From Zelonia costaricensis (taxonomy: Eukaryota > Euglenozoa > Kinetoplastea > Trypanosomatida > Trypanosomatidae), in the NCBI GenBank assembly GCA_030849075.1, contig JASAOO010003532.1, positions 34,331 through 98,330 on the forward strand: a stretch of DNA of 64,000 nucleotides. Reading direction: 5' to 3'. The notes beneath the pieces were generated by a model. That model did no database searches, was not told where the DNA came from, and was given only the letters and a program-made list of their open reading frames with translations. Below, piece after piece: positions 36,286 through 47,453 of the stretch. Every line of letters starts with the position of its first letter. Positions within the stretch are counted from its first letter, which is position 1. Position numbers and translations under genes: made by a program.

Positions 36286-39132
36286 TTACTTGCGCTTCTT
36301 CAGCTTCTGCCGCTCGCGTCGCATGCGGCCCATGAGCTGGCGGTCGAGGTACTTGTGCTTCTTCTTGCCCTGCCCCTTGATCACCTGCGACCGCATCAGC
36401 TTCCGCACGCTCAGGTTGCCCGCCTTCTCGCGCGCGCGCGGGTCGGCCTTGCCCTTCTCGACAAGGCCGTGCAGCATGCGCTGCGCCTTTCGGCGCTTGC
36501 GGCCCATCGCCTCCATCACCTTTCGGCTGGGACGCGCGTTGAGCTCCTGGAAGCGGCGCCGCTGCTCCTCGATGTCGTCGGCTGTGACCGGCAGCGTGAC
36601 GCGGCAGTTGCGCTGCTCATCCTTGACGAACCAGTCCGGCAGGTCGTCGTCGTCGTTGAAGACGTAGCGGTTCACGGAGGCGTCGAGAATCTCACGGCGT
36701 GCCTTGGGGTCCAGCATCTTCTGCGCAATGGCCAGCGTGCGGGCGCGGATGTCGGGGTCGGTCATCGCAATCGGAATCTCCTCGAACTCCGTGCTCTCCT
36801 TCCCCTTGCCCGTCTTCTTCTTGCCGCTGTTGGTGTTGTTCTTGTTCCGCTTGTTCTGCTTGCGCACCTCCTTGTTGTCATGCAGCGTCTGCTTGCGCTG
36901 CTGCCGCACCAGCTCCTGCGTCGTCAGCTTCCCGATGTCCGGGATCAGCTTGCGCTTGCGGCGGGAGTCCTCGCGGCCGCGGTTGATCTCGAACTCGTCC
37001 AAATCCCGGTCACTCAGCTCCTCCGACAGCTCGCTAACGTCATCGTCGTCGTCGTCGCTCACGTCGTCCTCGGCATCGTCGCCGTCGTCGTCGTCATCGG
37101 CGTCCTCGAAGCGGGTGCGCACGTGGCGGCGCTGGTCCGGGTCGGCCATCTCCGTCGGCGCGCTCATCGTGATGCGCTCCTCCTCCAGCGCGCGCTGCCG
37201 CTTCTTGTTCTTGCCGCGATCGTGGTCCTTCGGCTTCGGGAATGTGTCGTTGAGCACCTTCTCGATGTTGAGCTGATGCCGCTGCCACTTGCTGCTCTTG
37301 CCCGCCTCGTCGAGCTGCGCCGCGTCCTTCTCCGCCTTCACGCGCTTCTTCTGGGCCGCTGGAGTCTCCACCTCCTCCTCGTCCCCGGCCGCCCCGTCGT
37401 CTTCGAGGCCGGCCTCATACAGCGTCACGCGCGACGAACGCTGCGCCGGCACGTAGTTGCCGTAGTTGTCCACATCCATGAAGAACTCCTGGCCCTCCAC
37501 CAGCTGCTTCGAGTGCAGCACCCCGTCATCGCCGGTGGTGGACGCGTCATCGTCGTCGTCGTCCTTGGCCTTGTCGCCGAGGTCCCAGTCGTCCTGGGCG
37601 GCGAGGTTCACGGACATGACGGGGTTCAGCGGGTCGTTGCCGCGATCGTCGGTGTCGGGGAGCGTCGTGTCCATGATGCGGGCCAGCTCCTTCTCCGAGA
37701 TGCGGCCCAGCTGCTCCACCGTGAAGTGATCAAGCTCGTCGACCTCGACGTCGCCGTCGCCACCCTCGTCGTCGCCGCCCTCATTATCGAAGGCGTCCGT
37801 GTTGGTGCCCTTGTAGTCGAACCCGTCCGCCTCCGTCATGTGCTCGGCGCTCGCGTTGGGGTCATAGTTGATGAGGCCTTTAATTTGTTTGAGCTTGCGG
37901 TCCACCACCTTCTTCTGCTTCTTCTTGAGCTCCTTCGCCTTCTTCTTGCGGATATCAAGCAGCTCACGCGCGATCTGCGTGATGCCCTCAGGGCTGTCGA
38001 AGTCGAAGTGGTAGTCCTGCTTGCCGCTCTCCGGCGCATCCTCGTCGCCCTCGTCGTCGCTGCGACCACCCGCGGCGCTGCCGCCGTCGCTGCCGGCGCC
38101 ACCCGCCATACTGTCCACGTCGCTGTCCCCGGCGGCGTCGGAGGAGATCCGGCGGGCCTGCTCCCGCAGGAGCTGCTCCCGCCACCGCAGCATGCGCCGC
38201 AGGTCCGCCTCGCCCACCTGCTGCAGATCGCCGCAGAGGTACACCAGCTCCTTCTTGGAGCTCTTCGACTTGAGAAACACCTTGTCGGCGTCGTCGCTGA
38301 AGCGCAGCTCGTGGTGTGTCTTGAGGAACCCCTTCGGGTCGTCAGCGCGCAGGAAGTCCGAGAAGGACGCTACGTGGTGCGTGACAGTCGCAAACTCGTC
38401 GTACCCGTTTGGCACGTTGCTCTTGGGCGTCACGAGCATGCCGGAGGCCGACACGATCTTCTCCTGCCCGACCTCTGCGAAGACCTTCTGAGGGTTGAAG
38501 AAGGCGGGGTCGATGCTCTTGGGTGCCTTGTAGCCGGCGCACACGACGAAGATCTCGGCCGACTCCATACGGGAAGCCTGCGGCTTCGTCGCCTCCACCT
38601 TCTCAAAGAGCTGCTTGAAGACCCACAGCAGGTTGTGGAAGTCCGGCGACCGGAACACCTTCGTGACGAACCAGCCGTTTGGCTTCAACATCGAGCACGC
38701 CATCTTGGCCGAGGCAAGCACCAGCGCGTTCTGGTCGAACATATCGCGCGCCCACACACCACCAACGTTGGGCGCACCATCGTGAATGACGCAGTCCACG
38801 GGCTCCTTCTTCAGGTACGTCACGATGATTTTGCGTGTCTTGTCATCGGTGATGTCCCCCACGAACGTCTTTACGCCCCGGATCGGGGCGATGGGGACGA
38901 GGTCGACGCCGACGATCTTCGAGCCAATGGCCATGTGCTGGGCCGCCACCTGACACCACCCACCCGGGGCGGCGCAGAGGTCGACGAGCACGCGCGACTT
39001 TGCCAGGAAGTCGTACTTGCGGTTGAGCTGGATAAGCTTGTAGGCGGAGCGGGCGCGGTACCCCTGGTCCTTGGCCAGGCGGTAGTACGCGTCCAAGCGC
39101 GTCTTTGCCTTCTTCTTCGACTTGACGCCCAT
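36286..39132 (-). CDS. SPB1: Pre-rRNA 2'-O-ribose methyltransferase Spb1/FTSJ3
   Basis: 948 residues, starting MGVKSKKKAKTRLDAYYRLA. The FtsJ/RrmJ methyltransferase domain spans ~1-210: SAM-binding DLCAAPGGWCQ at 51-61 and the catalytic K-D-K-E tetrad K32 (SAYK), D118 (IHDGAP), K158 (WFVTKVF) and E193 (SAEIFV). Residues ~230-400 match the Spb1-specific DUF3381 region, a central acidic/basic coiled section follows, and the last ~250 residues correspond to the Spb1_C domain, containing RVTLPVTADDIEEQRRRFQE, EAMGRKRRKAQRM and a very basic end. Spb1 is a nucleolar 60S assembly factor that methylates a conserved A-loop guanosine of 25S/28S rRNA. Length is in the usual range (yeast 841). Everything needed for activity appears present. 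Confidence 0.97.
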   Translation of the reverse strand: MGVKSKKKAKTRLDAYYRLAKDQGYRARSAYKLIQLNRKYDFLAKSRVLVDLCAAPGGWCQVAAQHMAIGSKIVGVDLVPIAPIRGVKTFVGDITDDKTRKIIVTYLKKEPVDCVIHDGAPNVGGVWARDMFDQNALVLASAKMACSMLKPNGWFVTKVFRSPDFHNLLWVFKQLFEKVEATKPQASRMESAEIFVVCAGYKAPKSIDPAFFNPQKVFAEVGQEKIVSASGMLVTPKSNVPNGYDEFATVTHHVASFSDFLRADDPKGFLKTHHELRFSDDADKVFLKSKSSKKELVYLCGDLQQVGEADLRRMLRWREQLLREQARRISSDAAGDSDVDSMAGGAGSDGGSAAGGRSDDEGDEDAPESGKQDYHFDFDSPEGITQIARELLDIRKKKAKELKKKQKKVVDRKLKQIKGLINYDPNASAEHMTEADGFDYKGTNTDAFDNEGGDDEGGDGDVEVDELDHFTVEQLGRISEKELARIMDTTLPDTDDRGNDPLNPVMSVNLAAQDDWDLGDKAKDDDDDDASTTGDDGVLHSKQLVEGQEFFMDVDNYGNYVPAQRSSRVTLYEAGLEDDGAAGDEEEVETPAAQKKRVKAEKDAAQLDEAGKSSKWQRHQLNIEKVLNDTFPKPKDHDRGKNKKRQRALEEERITMSAPTEMADPDQRRHVRTRFEDADDDDDGDDAEDDVSDDDDDDVSELSEELSDRDLDEFEINRGREDSRRKRKLIPDIGKLTTQELVRQQRKQTLHDNKEVRKQNKRNKNNTNSGKKKTGKGKESTEFEEIPIAMTDPDIRARTLAIAQKMLDPKARREILDASVNRYVFNDDDDLPDWFVKDEQRNCRVTLPVTADDIEEQRRRFQELNARPSRKVMEAMGRKRRKAQRMLHGLVEKGKADPRAREKAGNLSVRKLMRSQVIKGQGKKKHKYLDRQLMGRMRRERQKLKKRK

Positions 39133-40214
39133 GGTGGGAGCGGGGAGGGGGAGGGGGAGGGGGGAGAAGAAAGGGAATGGCGAGGGCTACTGGGAAACCA
39201 CCGACTGAATCGAGTGTGTGGGTGCGTGTGTGGGTGTGAGTGGGTGAGGGTGGGTGTGGGTGTATGGGTGGGTGAGTGTGCAACAGCAAAGGGAGGAAGC
39301 GACAGAGAGGCGTTCATCTTTTCATTTGTTTTCGCTTTCTAGTGTAGTGTACACCGTCATACAAGTGGGTAACACACACACACCACAACGAAGGAGGAGC
39401 TCGAACCCGAGAGAGTGGGAGACACGTGCACCGTGGCCGCTGCCTCATGCACGTGCCCCCCCCACTTGACATGCTTTGCTGTCGTGCCCTTTCGTCCGAG
39501 TCAGCATCGCGTGGCGCATGCTGCGCCGCAGATCCTCAACACTCGGGCAGAAACACATGGTTGACATGTGCGTGTGTGTGTCTGTGTGTGCCTGTGTGTG
39601 CCTGTGTTCGAGTGTGTGTCTATGTGAAGCTCGGTAGCGAGAGAGTGTGAGCACAGTGCTCGCCCACGAAACAGGTCCGGCAACGTCTCCACCAGCGTCG
39701 CGCACTCTTGTCATTCTCTTTCCATGCAAGCGCACTGTTCAGGTTCGCTTGATGGGCTGCTTCCCGACTCGACGGGCGGAGTGCACGTGCCCTGTGTCTA
39801 CAGGGGGGGGGGGGGCAACACCTGGCGAACCTGCAGTCACCGCGACGACGTGCCTCTGGACGCGCGCCCCTTGAAAGATGTGCTCATGACAGCAACAGCA
39901 GCAGCAGCACCATCAGCATCAAACTGCTGCTCCCGGACAGGGCTGCGCACGCCATGATCAGGACGAGCGACGTCGCCACTCCGCGCACAGCCCACAGTGC
40001 GGTAGAAGTGGGTGAGCTGCGCATCGGCACTCTCAAAAGCGAGTGCCCCCCCCTCATCGTCGCTACGATCGCAGAGATGCACCTCGCACGTCAGCACGAG
40101 TCGGCTAGCGACGTGCGTGCACGGGCAGGCTATCCCTCCCCCTCCCCCCTCCCCACACACACACACACGCAACCACTCACCGAGTCCGCCTTGCCCCCTC
40201 AAACCAGGACGGCC
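39133..40214. other. Intergenic region
   Basis: Begins with a ~40-nt pyrimidine tract (minus strand) directly before the Spb1 ATG, then (GTGG)/(GT) repeats at 39214-39275 and 39567-39625, a poly-G run near 39805, a (CAG) stretch near 39893-39907, and (CA)n near 40156-40169 beside the Rab-GAP stop. No gene seen. Confidence 0.7.
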
Positions 40215-43200
40215 TTACACGGGCAAGGGGTGCTGGCGCCAGATGCAGTACGCGTCGGCGATGAGCACATCCAACCACCGCATCGCCGCCTCGTACTCGG
40301 CGCTCTCGTCAGCCAGCGCCACCGCGGCGGCGCCTGCCGACGCCGGCGCGTCCGCTCGCGGCCCACCCGTCCGCACCTGCCGCTCCGCCGCGGCATACCT
40401 GGGGAACAAGGCCTCGAAGGGCCGCTTCAGAGTTGTCATGACCACGTCCATCGTTGGTGCACCGGTCGGTGCCGCGGCAGCGGCGGCGGCAGCGGTGGAG
40501 CGCGTGCCCGACTCCGCCCCGCCTCGCGCACCGCGACCCGTCAGCGCAGTGGCCAGCGACAGTGCCGCTGCCCAGCCCACCGACGGCGCCGCTTCCACTG
40601 CTGGTGGTGTCGCGGCAGGCAAGTGGTGTTGTGCTGCTGAGCTTGCGGCCACCCTGGATGAGGCGGGGCCGACGAGGTTTTCGTGAAGACTGCGCAGCAG
40701 CGCACAGCACACGCACACGTGAAATTGCATGATGGCTTCATCGCTTGCCGAGCCGCCCTGCAGCGCCAGCATGTTCTGCCCGCCGGTGTTGCCGGGGGAC
40801 GACGCCGTCATGGGGCCGGCGAACGTGCGCATCGACGACGCCAGCGACGCGGCAGCGCGATCGCCGCCCGTGCCGATGGCGAGGTAGCAGTCCCAGAGCC
40901 GCAGCAGCAGCGTCAGCGGAAGCTCGCGCGCGAGCAGGCAGTGCAGCCACTGGAAGCAGCCATCCATGACGGACAGCCCGTAGCTGTCGAGAAAGCGAAT
41001 CAACGAGGGGTCCACGGCGCGCACGAGCGCGTCCAGGCGGCGCACACTCGTCATGATGCCCGGCTGGCCTGGCATGAAGTTGTCCTGCAGCAGCGACAGC
41101 ACGCGACCGGCGCACACGTACGTGTCCGCCTCCACCTGCGTGAGGTAGCTCTCCGGCATCTCCGCCAACACCGCGTCGAGGGCAGCCGGTGTGTCGAAGA
41201 TCACGTCCACGTCGGCCTCCGAAATGAAGGGCGAGAGCGCTGCGAAGGCCGTGCCAGCGCCGGCGGCGTCGCATGGCGGCGGGGCCGTGGCGGGGATCGC
41301 GGGCGCCGCGGCGGACCGCACCGGGGTGGATGTCGGCGAGAGGGAGCGCGAGGTCGCCGGCTGCGGCGATGTGGAGGGAGGGGTCGATAGGGAGGACACG
41401 AGCAGCCGCATCACAGCACGCGTGCCGGCATCACCCGCCGCCCCATCGCCACCGCCCTTCTCGCGCGCCCGTGTCACCACCTCCGCTTCTCCATCCGCGC
41501 CGCTCTCCGAGTTCGGCTCCCTGTCTTTCTCGTCCGCGCTGTCGGCCACGCATGCCGGCGCCGCCGCCGCCGCAGCAGCAGCAGCGGCCGCCGCCTCACG
41601 CGCGTCTCGCGCGATCTGGCGGAGCGCGTCTGCGAGAAAGACCTGGTAGAAGATGGCCACCACGTCGTCCATGCCCTGCACGTAGCCCACCGCGGGGTGC
41701 CGCTGCGACCACAGGAACAGACAGCGCGCCATTCCAGCCACGGAGCGGCGAGCGTGGAAGACGGGCGACTGGTGCCGCGGCAGGTCGAGCAGCATCTGAT
41801 GGAGGATAGCACGCTCGTGTGCGGAGAGCGAGGACACGGGGAGGGCGTTGCCCGTGGAGGCTGCGCCACCGCTCGGCATCCACCCGCCTGCCAGCCGCGA
41901 CAGCGTCGTAGGCGAGCCGCTCGCTGCAGTTGAACTCGATGGAGGGGCGAGGGACTCTGATATGGACAGCATCGTGAGCGCGCTGCAGTACTGGCGCGTG
42001 TAGCCCTCGTACTGCCGCCGCTTGCGCTGCAGCTCCGCCCGCTGTCGTGCGACGGTGGCGGGCGCATAGTCGCTCAGCACGCGCCACACCACGCCTCGCA
42101 GAAGCGCGGGCCGGCACCCGCCCCAGGTCACACAGCGGAGCGAGTGGGCGTCGTCGCAGGACGCGCCAAGCTTGATGGTGACGCCGAGGCCGCCATCCAC
42201 AAGCATGCCATTCAACGCGGCCGCGACAGCACCGTCAGTCTCCGCGCTGACGCCGGCTGGCGCGGATGCAGCGGCGCCGACACCACCGGTGATGACAACG
42301 GCGCGTGTCCCGCTCGACGGAGCAGCAGACGACGCAGCGCGTGTCAAGGGCGGGGTTGGGGCGCCACTGGACGTGGCGGGGCTCATCTCGCGGGACAGCG
42401 CAGGCGAGGTGGAGCCTGCACGTGCGGCTGCTGATGCCGCTGTCCTTGCGTGGGTGGGGGTGGCAGGGGCCGCCGTAGCCAAGAGCGCTGCCTGCGCCGC
42501 GTGTGGTGCGGCCCCGCTCGGGACACCCGCCGCGTTGCTCGTGACCGCTGCGGCGAGCGCCTCCTCTGGCCCGAGAAGCACCGCCGCACTCAGCCCGAGG
42601 CCGTCCGCACCGCGGATCCGCATAGCAGGCGGCTGCTCGAACGTAGCAGGTGGCGTGGCAGAGTGGGGGTGTCGGGCATCGCGCGTGTTCGGTGGCAGTC
42701 GTGGCGAGCCGAAGGCGGGCGCGCCGCCGCTGCTGGCGTCAGGGGTGGCGGCGGCGCCGTGCGTGTAGGCCTGCTGCAGGAGACACTGCGGCGGCACGAC
42801 ACGCAGCAGCGGCAGCGCCTGGAGAAGCGCCGCGAGCGTCGACTCTAGCTCCGCCGTGTAGTGCCGCTCCGTGTCCGTCGCGAGCTGCGAGGCATGTTCG
42901 CGGCGCGCCTGGCTCTTCGTGCGAGTGCGCCGTGCCGGTGCGGCTGTCGGTGCAGACGTGGGCACACCGCCTGCACCGGCGCCGGCCGCAGCGCTGGTGG
43001 TGGGCGAGGAGACTGCGACGCCGTGCGGTGTGGGGCGGCTGGACCCGTCCATCAGCGTCCCACCCCGCGAGGGGGGCGCGCCGGGAGAGGACGCCGACGT
43101 CTCTGGCGCGGCGGTCGCCGCGGAGGAGGCTCTGCCGCCGCGCACCGCCAGCCCGTACTCCCGCACCACCTCCACGCGCACCTCGCCATCAGCGTTGTAG

Positions 43201-43568
43201 CGGAGCACGCGATGCAGCACGGCGCCGGCGGAGCGGTAGGCAGTGCCGGGAGGGGCGCGGCGTACGCGGCCGGGGCCGCGCAACCGTCGCAGGCACAGCG
43301 GCAGGAGCGCGGTGGCGGCCGTAGCGCCGGGCTCGTCGTCGAGGGCAACCGAGAGTGCCGCAGCGGCGGCGAACGCGATGGACGTGCCATGTGTTGTGCC
43401 CTTTGGATAGAGGAAGTGGCGACTGTGGCACGACGTGGGGTCGGGTGAGTGCGACGCAGACGACGATGCTACCTGTGAAGTGGAGGAGAGGCGGTCATGG
43501 GGGACGCTGTGGCCGTCGCCGGTTCTTCTGGGCGACGCGCCACGCGCCGCAGCCGCGGTGGAGTTCAT
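40215..43568 (-). CDS. TBC-domain Rab GTPase-activating protein, TBC1D22/Gyp1 type
   Basis: 1117 residues from MNSTAAAARGASPRR; an in-frame Met 67 codons upstream (43769) cannot be excluded. Residues 1-470 are Ala/Pro/Ser-rich and disordered. The TBC domain runs ~480-960: WGGCRPALLRGVVWRVLSDY, an ERKRxEYxxxxxQY-like helix (LQRKRRQYEGYTRQY), the arginine finger in MLLDLPR (IxxDxxR motif) and the glutamine finger in YVQGMDDVVAIF (YxQ). Both catalytic fingers are intact, so it should stimulate GTP hydrolysis by a Rab. The helix after the first motif and YVQGMDD match TBC1D22/Gyp1, which act at the Golgi. A ~130-residue low-complexity insertion (about 660-790) splits the TBC domain before DVIFDTPAALDAVLAEMPES. 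The target Rab is unknown. Confidence 0.9.
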   Translation of the reverse strand: MNSTAAAARGASPRRTGDGHSVPHDRLSSTSQVASSSASHSPDPTSCHSRHFLYPKGTTHGTSIAFAAAAALSVALDDEPGATAATALLPLCLRRLRGPGRVRRAPPGTAYRSAGAVLHRVLRYNADGEVRVEVVREYGLAVRGGRASSAATAAPETSASSPGAPPSRGGTLMDGSSRPTPHGVAVSSPTTSAAAGAGAGGVPTSAPTAAPARRTRTKSQARREHASQLATDTERHYTAELESTLAALLQALPLLRVVPPQCLLQQAYTHGAAATPDASSGGAPAFGSPRLPPNTRDARHPHSATPPATFEQPPAMRIRGADGLGLSAAVLLGPEEALAAAVTSNAAGVPSGAAPHAAQAALLATAAPATPTHARTAASAAARAGSTSPALSREMSPATSSGAPTPPLTRAASSAAPSSGTRAVVITGGVGAAASAPAGVSAETDGAVAAALNGMLVDGGLGVTIKLGASCDDAHSLRCVTWGGCRPALLRGVVWRVLSDYAPATVARQRAELQRKRRQYEGYTRQYCSALTMLSISESLAPPSSSTAASGSPTTLSRLAGGWMPSGGAASTGNALPVSSLSAHERAILHQMLLDLPRHQSPVFHARRSVAGMARCLFLWSQRHPAVGYVQGMDDVVAIFYQVFLADALRQIARDAREAAAAAAAAAAAAPACVADSADEKDREPNSESGADGEAEVVTRAREKGGGDGAAGDAGTRAVMRLLVSSLSTPPSTSPQPATSRSLSPTSTPVRSAAAPAIPATAPPPCDAAGAGTAFAALSPFISEADVDVIFDTPAALDAVLAEMPESYLTQVEADTYVCAGRVLSLLQDNFMPGQPGIMTSVRRLDALVRAVDPSLIRFLDSYGLSVMDGCFQWLHCLLARELPLTLLLRLWDCYLAIGTGGDRAAASLASSMRTFAGPMTASSPGNTGGQNMLALQGGSASDEAIMQFHVCVCCALLRSLHENLVGPASSRVAASSAAQHHLPAATPPAVEAAPSVGWAAALSLATALTGRGARGGAESGTRSTAAAAAAAAPTGAPTMDVVMTTLKRPFEALFPRYAAAERQVRTGGPRADAPASAGAAAVALADESAEYEAAMRWLDVLIADAYCIWRQHPLPV

Positions 43569-46500
43569 GGCGACTGGCTGCCGTGCGGCCACGAGTGTAC
43601 CGGTGTGCGTGTGCAGGTGTGGCTCCCGCTCCGGCGAACGCTGCCCTCTTACTACGCACGTGGCGTGCTGGAGGTCGTGATTGTGCGCACAGTACACGCC
43701 AAACCGCACACCGTCGCCCGACACGGCGCGCGTCGTCGAAGGGGGGGGGAGGGTGAGGTAGTGAACCAAGTCACTGTGGTGCTAGAAAAAGTGGAGCGAG
43801 CTCGGAAACGAAGAAGTAAAAGCAGGACGTGGCGACTCTGTGCGGCAACAAGAACAGGGGAACGTACGCAGCGGCGATGAAGACGGGAGAGAGACACACC
43901 CGCACACTCATAAACACACAAAAAAAGGGCAAGAGGGGACACCTCTTCCGCCACCTTTGCGTTGGCTTGGCTTAGCTTGTGTGTGAGTGTGTGTGTGTGT
44001 GTGTGCGTGTGTGTATGTGTCAAGGTGTGGGTGTGGGTGTGGGACGTACGACCTCCGCTTCTCGAGGAGGAGCGTTGGGCAGGTCGGCTCGGGAGCGAGA
44101 GAGAGAGAGTAAGAGAGCGCGCGATCGAGTATCCCCGACAGGGGAGGGTGAGGTGGGGTTGCGCGATGATGTGCTACGCGTGAAAACAAAAGGAAGAAAA
44201 GAAGAAGAGAGAGGAAGTCGGAATAGGAAGCGGCGTGCGTGAAAGTACGGCTCTTGCGCACGCAATCGCGGCAGCGTGTTGCTCCATGTTTGGTGACGCC
44301 GGTGTGTGTATGTGTGTGTGTGTGTGTTGTGGAGAGAGTTGGGGGGCGGAGGCAGGCGGGTGAGTGGGCAGGTGGATCACTTCATCGACATCACGCAACG
44401 CAACACAACTCTCACTTTGGTGAGTGAAATGCAGTGCGGCGGCTGCACGAGCAACGCACAGTCACAGGTGCAAGTGCGACGCGCCGCTTTTCAAGCAGGT
44501 GCGCGCATGGAGAAACACGAAGGGAGATGAGGTGCGCGGCGTGCAGGAGGCACAGAGAGGGGGGCGGAGAGACGTGAAAGAAAATAAGGTGGCCAAGAGG
44601 TTGCCGCGTCGTCCACGCTGAAGCCAAACACCTCCCGCCGCCCCCGCCCCACACGCCAAGACGACTCGATGCCGCCCACTTCCCTCCCGCTTCTCCGTGT
44701 CCTTGTCTCTCACTGCCCCATACACGCCGTTCAGTGTGCTGTGCATGCCAGTACCGCGCGACGTGATCAGGAGCGCCAGAGGTGCCGTCCACTCGGTCTC
44801 TCTCCCTCCCCCCTCTCGCCCAGGTTCATTCAGCTGCCCCGCTTTGCGGACGCGCACCCAAGCACCCGCCTCCACGTTAACTGAATGCTGTTGGTTTGGT
44901 GTTTGCGCTCTTAGACGTCATGATCGGACGCACGTCAACCGTTCCCTCGAGGCATCAAGCATCCTCGAGTCGCACAAGCACTCAGACACACGCACTCACG
45001 AACACATACACACACGCACACACACAATCATCCACCGACAGACTCGCCTCTGCACAAGCGCACACGGCTCTCACGTGTCGCGTCTCCTGTAGTTTCTCCG
45101 TTTTCTTTGCTCTTCACGTTTTTCCTTGTGCTCTTCCTCGGGAAAATGAAGACGAGAGGCGCTAGTAAAGTCAGCAGCCCACAACTCTCGCACTCCTCGG
45201 TGTTGGGGGGGGGTGGGGGGGGGGGGCATACGCGCATGCGTGGCTTCACGCACACTGTGCTTCGTGTCGGCGCCGGCCCTCCCCCCCCCCCGCCCCCTCA
45301 CCCTTCACCCCCTCCCCACACATTCATCCTCGAATCCACTCGCTCTGAAGTGCGCGGCAGGAGGAGGAAGCCGCACCACACACGACAGGGTGGACGGCGC
45401 GCTTCCACTAGACGCGCGAGGGAGAGCGAGAAGCACACGACCAGAGCGGGGGTGTGGCGTCGCGGTGCTTTAGGGAAGAGGGGAGGAGGCAAAGGCAGGA
45501 CGTGGGGCGTGTGCTGGACTGCAGAGCTTCGTGCAAGAAGAAAAGGCCGCAGAGAGCGAGAAAGCGAGCGTGCGAGCCGCAGATTCACATGCACCGCAAC
45601 ACACACGGCCGCACAAAGGGAGAAAAGGAAAGAAGACACACACACACACACACACAGAAAACTGTCACCAGGCACGGAGAAAAGGTGAGCAACGGAAGAG
45701 CGAGCGGCAGAAGCAAGCAGCTCCCAACAGCCACGCCCGCTCCCTACTTCCTCCCCCCGCCCCCTTCTCACCCTCGCGTATTTGCCGTGCCTTGCCGTCG
45801 TGCACGCACTTCGACATCCTCTCCAGCGACGATGCAGCCCGCGTACCATCGCACGCGTGGACGCAGGGGCACAAGGCCTGGAGACGCAACGCAGAAACAC
45901 CTACACACCCGCGTGTGCACACGCCTGCACGCCCGGTGACAAAGTATGGCAGAGGAGAGGAACGGACACACAACTGAGGGAAAGAGAGCATACGTTCACA
46001 TCAACAGTGTCACATCGAACATCGAAGAAGAAGAAGAAAACGAACGTGTCACGACGGCGAGTGTGCAACGCACAAAAAAAAGAAGGCAAAGACAACATGA
46101 GCAAACCAAGCCAGCAGACACGACACACGCAAGAGGGGAAAGGGGCAGGCGGGAGGGGGGTAGGGGGGTAGGGGAGGGGAGGGAGCGATGTGTGGCGACC
46201 TCTCCAGCTCCTGGCCCCACCGCTCCCCGACGCGCGCGCTGGGCCACGACGACGATGCACCGCGCCCACGCCAACACCCACGCCCACGCCCCCCCCCCCC
46301 CGCATGGAAGCACAGATGTAGGTCGGAGAAGGACGTCGGGGGCCCACAAGCAAGCACCACACAGAAGGGAAGAAGAGGGCAAGGAGTGAGGCTCGTGATG
46401 GCAGGGGGGGGGGCAAAGGTCTGACAGGCTTGACGGGCCCGTGGAGGGCGGCTGCCCGTAAAACTACCCTGCGTGACATCGTGTCTGTGTGCACCTGTGT

Positions 46501-46681
46501 GCATATGTGCTGAAGAGTCGAATAACACCCAGACACGCACACACACATACGCACCACTGCTCCTCCCTTCTCGTCTTCCTCCACAAGCCCGCCCCCCCCC
46601 CAACCCCTTTACCGCTCCGCTCCCTCGTGTGTGTGTGTCTGTGTATCTGTGTGTTGTGCTTCTCGTGTGCGCTTTTCTCCT
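43569..46681. other. Gene-free region, 3.1 kb
   Basis: Holds GT repeats at 43976-44036 and 44302-44325 upstream of the Rab GAP, (CA)n near 45005-45024 and 45637-45655, poly-G (45207-45227) and poly-C (45281-45290, 46290-46300) runs and a GT stretch at 46628-46656. Frames here are low-complexity in every reading frame and no gene or RNA gene was recognised. Confidence 0.65.
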
Positions 46682-47275
46682 CTACGGCTCCTCGCCGTCG
46701 TAGGCGTAGTAGGCCTTGTTGTGCATGATCAGCTGATTTCCGACGAAGTAGAAGCTGTCGCTGGCCGTCTCGAATGGGCTGGCGATGATGGCCTCCTCCC
46801 ACTCGGGGTTCAGGCGAGGCATGTCGTAGATCGCCTCCCACGTGTTTGTCGAATGCGGGATGCAGAACCCGAACTCGAAGTCGAAGGACTTGATCAGCAC
46901 ATTGCGGAAATAGTGACGCTCCACCATGCGGAACTTCGGCACAGGCTGATCGCCGTTGATGCCGAAGACGAGCTTCGCGCCCACCGCGGTGCGGCGCAGA
47001 AACGAAGGCGGGAATCGGTACCGGATCGAGCGCACCGCGGCCGCCTCCTCCTCCGAGAGCTGCGCTACACGGGCGAGGGTGTCACTCACGTCCTCGTCTG
47101 GCGTTCCGTTCGGCGCCTCGCCGACCTCGAAGAGGACCTTGTTCTGCGCGATGTCGCGGATGGTGAACTGGTAGAACTCTACGCCGTACGTGTTGGCCGT
47201 CAGCGGACACAGAAAGCGCTCTGTCGGCGCCGTGAAGGCGAGCACCTGCTCGGGGGTCACAGACGATGAACTCAT
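46682..47275 (-). CDS. UNC119: UNC119 lipid-binding chaperone
   Basis: 197 residues from MSSSSVTPEQVL. It matches the UNC119/PDE6-delta-like family over its full length: TPEQVL at the N-terminus, IRDIAQNKVLFEV, YRFPPSFL, VGAKLVFGIN, then the strongly conserved FRMVERHYFRN, LIKSFDFEFGFCIP, IYDMPRL and DSFYFVGNQLIMHNKAYYAY near the C-terminus. UNC119 proteins form an immunoglobulin-like beta-sandwich whose cavity binds N-myristoylated peptides and delivers them to the cilium, with release triggered by an ARL3-type GTPase. A flagellar targeting role is therefore likely. The long upstream in-frame extension contains a His-Thr repeat and was excluded; the chosen Met follows a pyrimidine tract and AG. 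Confidence 0.96.
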   Translation of the reverse strand: MSSSSVTPEQVLAFTAPTERFLCPLTANTYGVEFYQFTIRDIAQNKVLFEVGEAPNGTPDEDVSDTLARVAQLSEEEAAAVRSIRYRFPPSFLRRTAVGAKLVFGINGDQPVPKFRMVERHYFRNVLIKSFDFEFGFCIPHSTNTWEAIYDMPRLNPEWEEAIIASPFETASDSFYFVGNQLIMHNKAYYAYDGEEP

Positions 47276-47422
47276 GATGACGCTGTTCAGTAGAAAGCTG
47301 TTGTTGATGATGATGAGGGGGGGAAGACTAGACGCGTTCACGTGCGGCGAGGAGGTTCGCTGTGTCCGTCTGTCAGGTGCGCTCTTGTACTTCTTGGGAG
47401 TGGCAGTGGCTCGAGATGCGCG

Positions 47423-47453
<31 letters not shown>

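Noticed and set aside
36355..39342. 995-codon plus-strand open frame
   Set aside because: It is the antisense shadow of Spb1, whose minus-strand frame has full domain content; GC-rich third positions keep antisense frames open.
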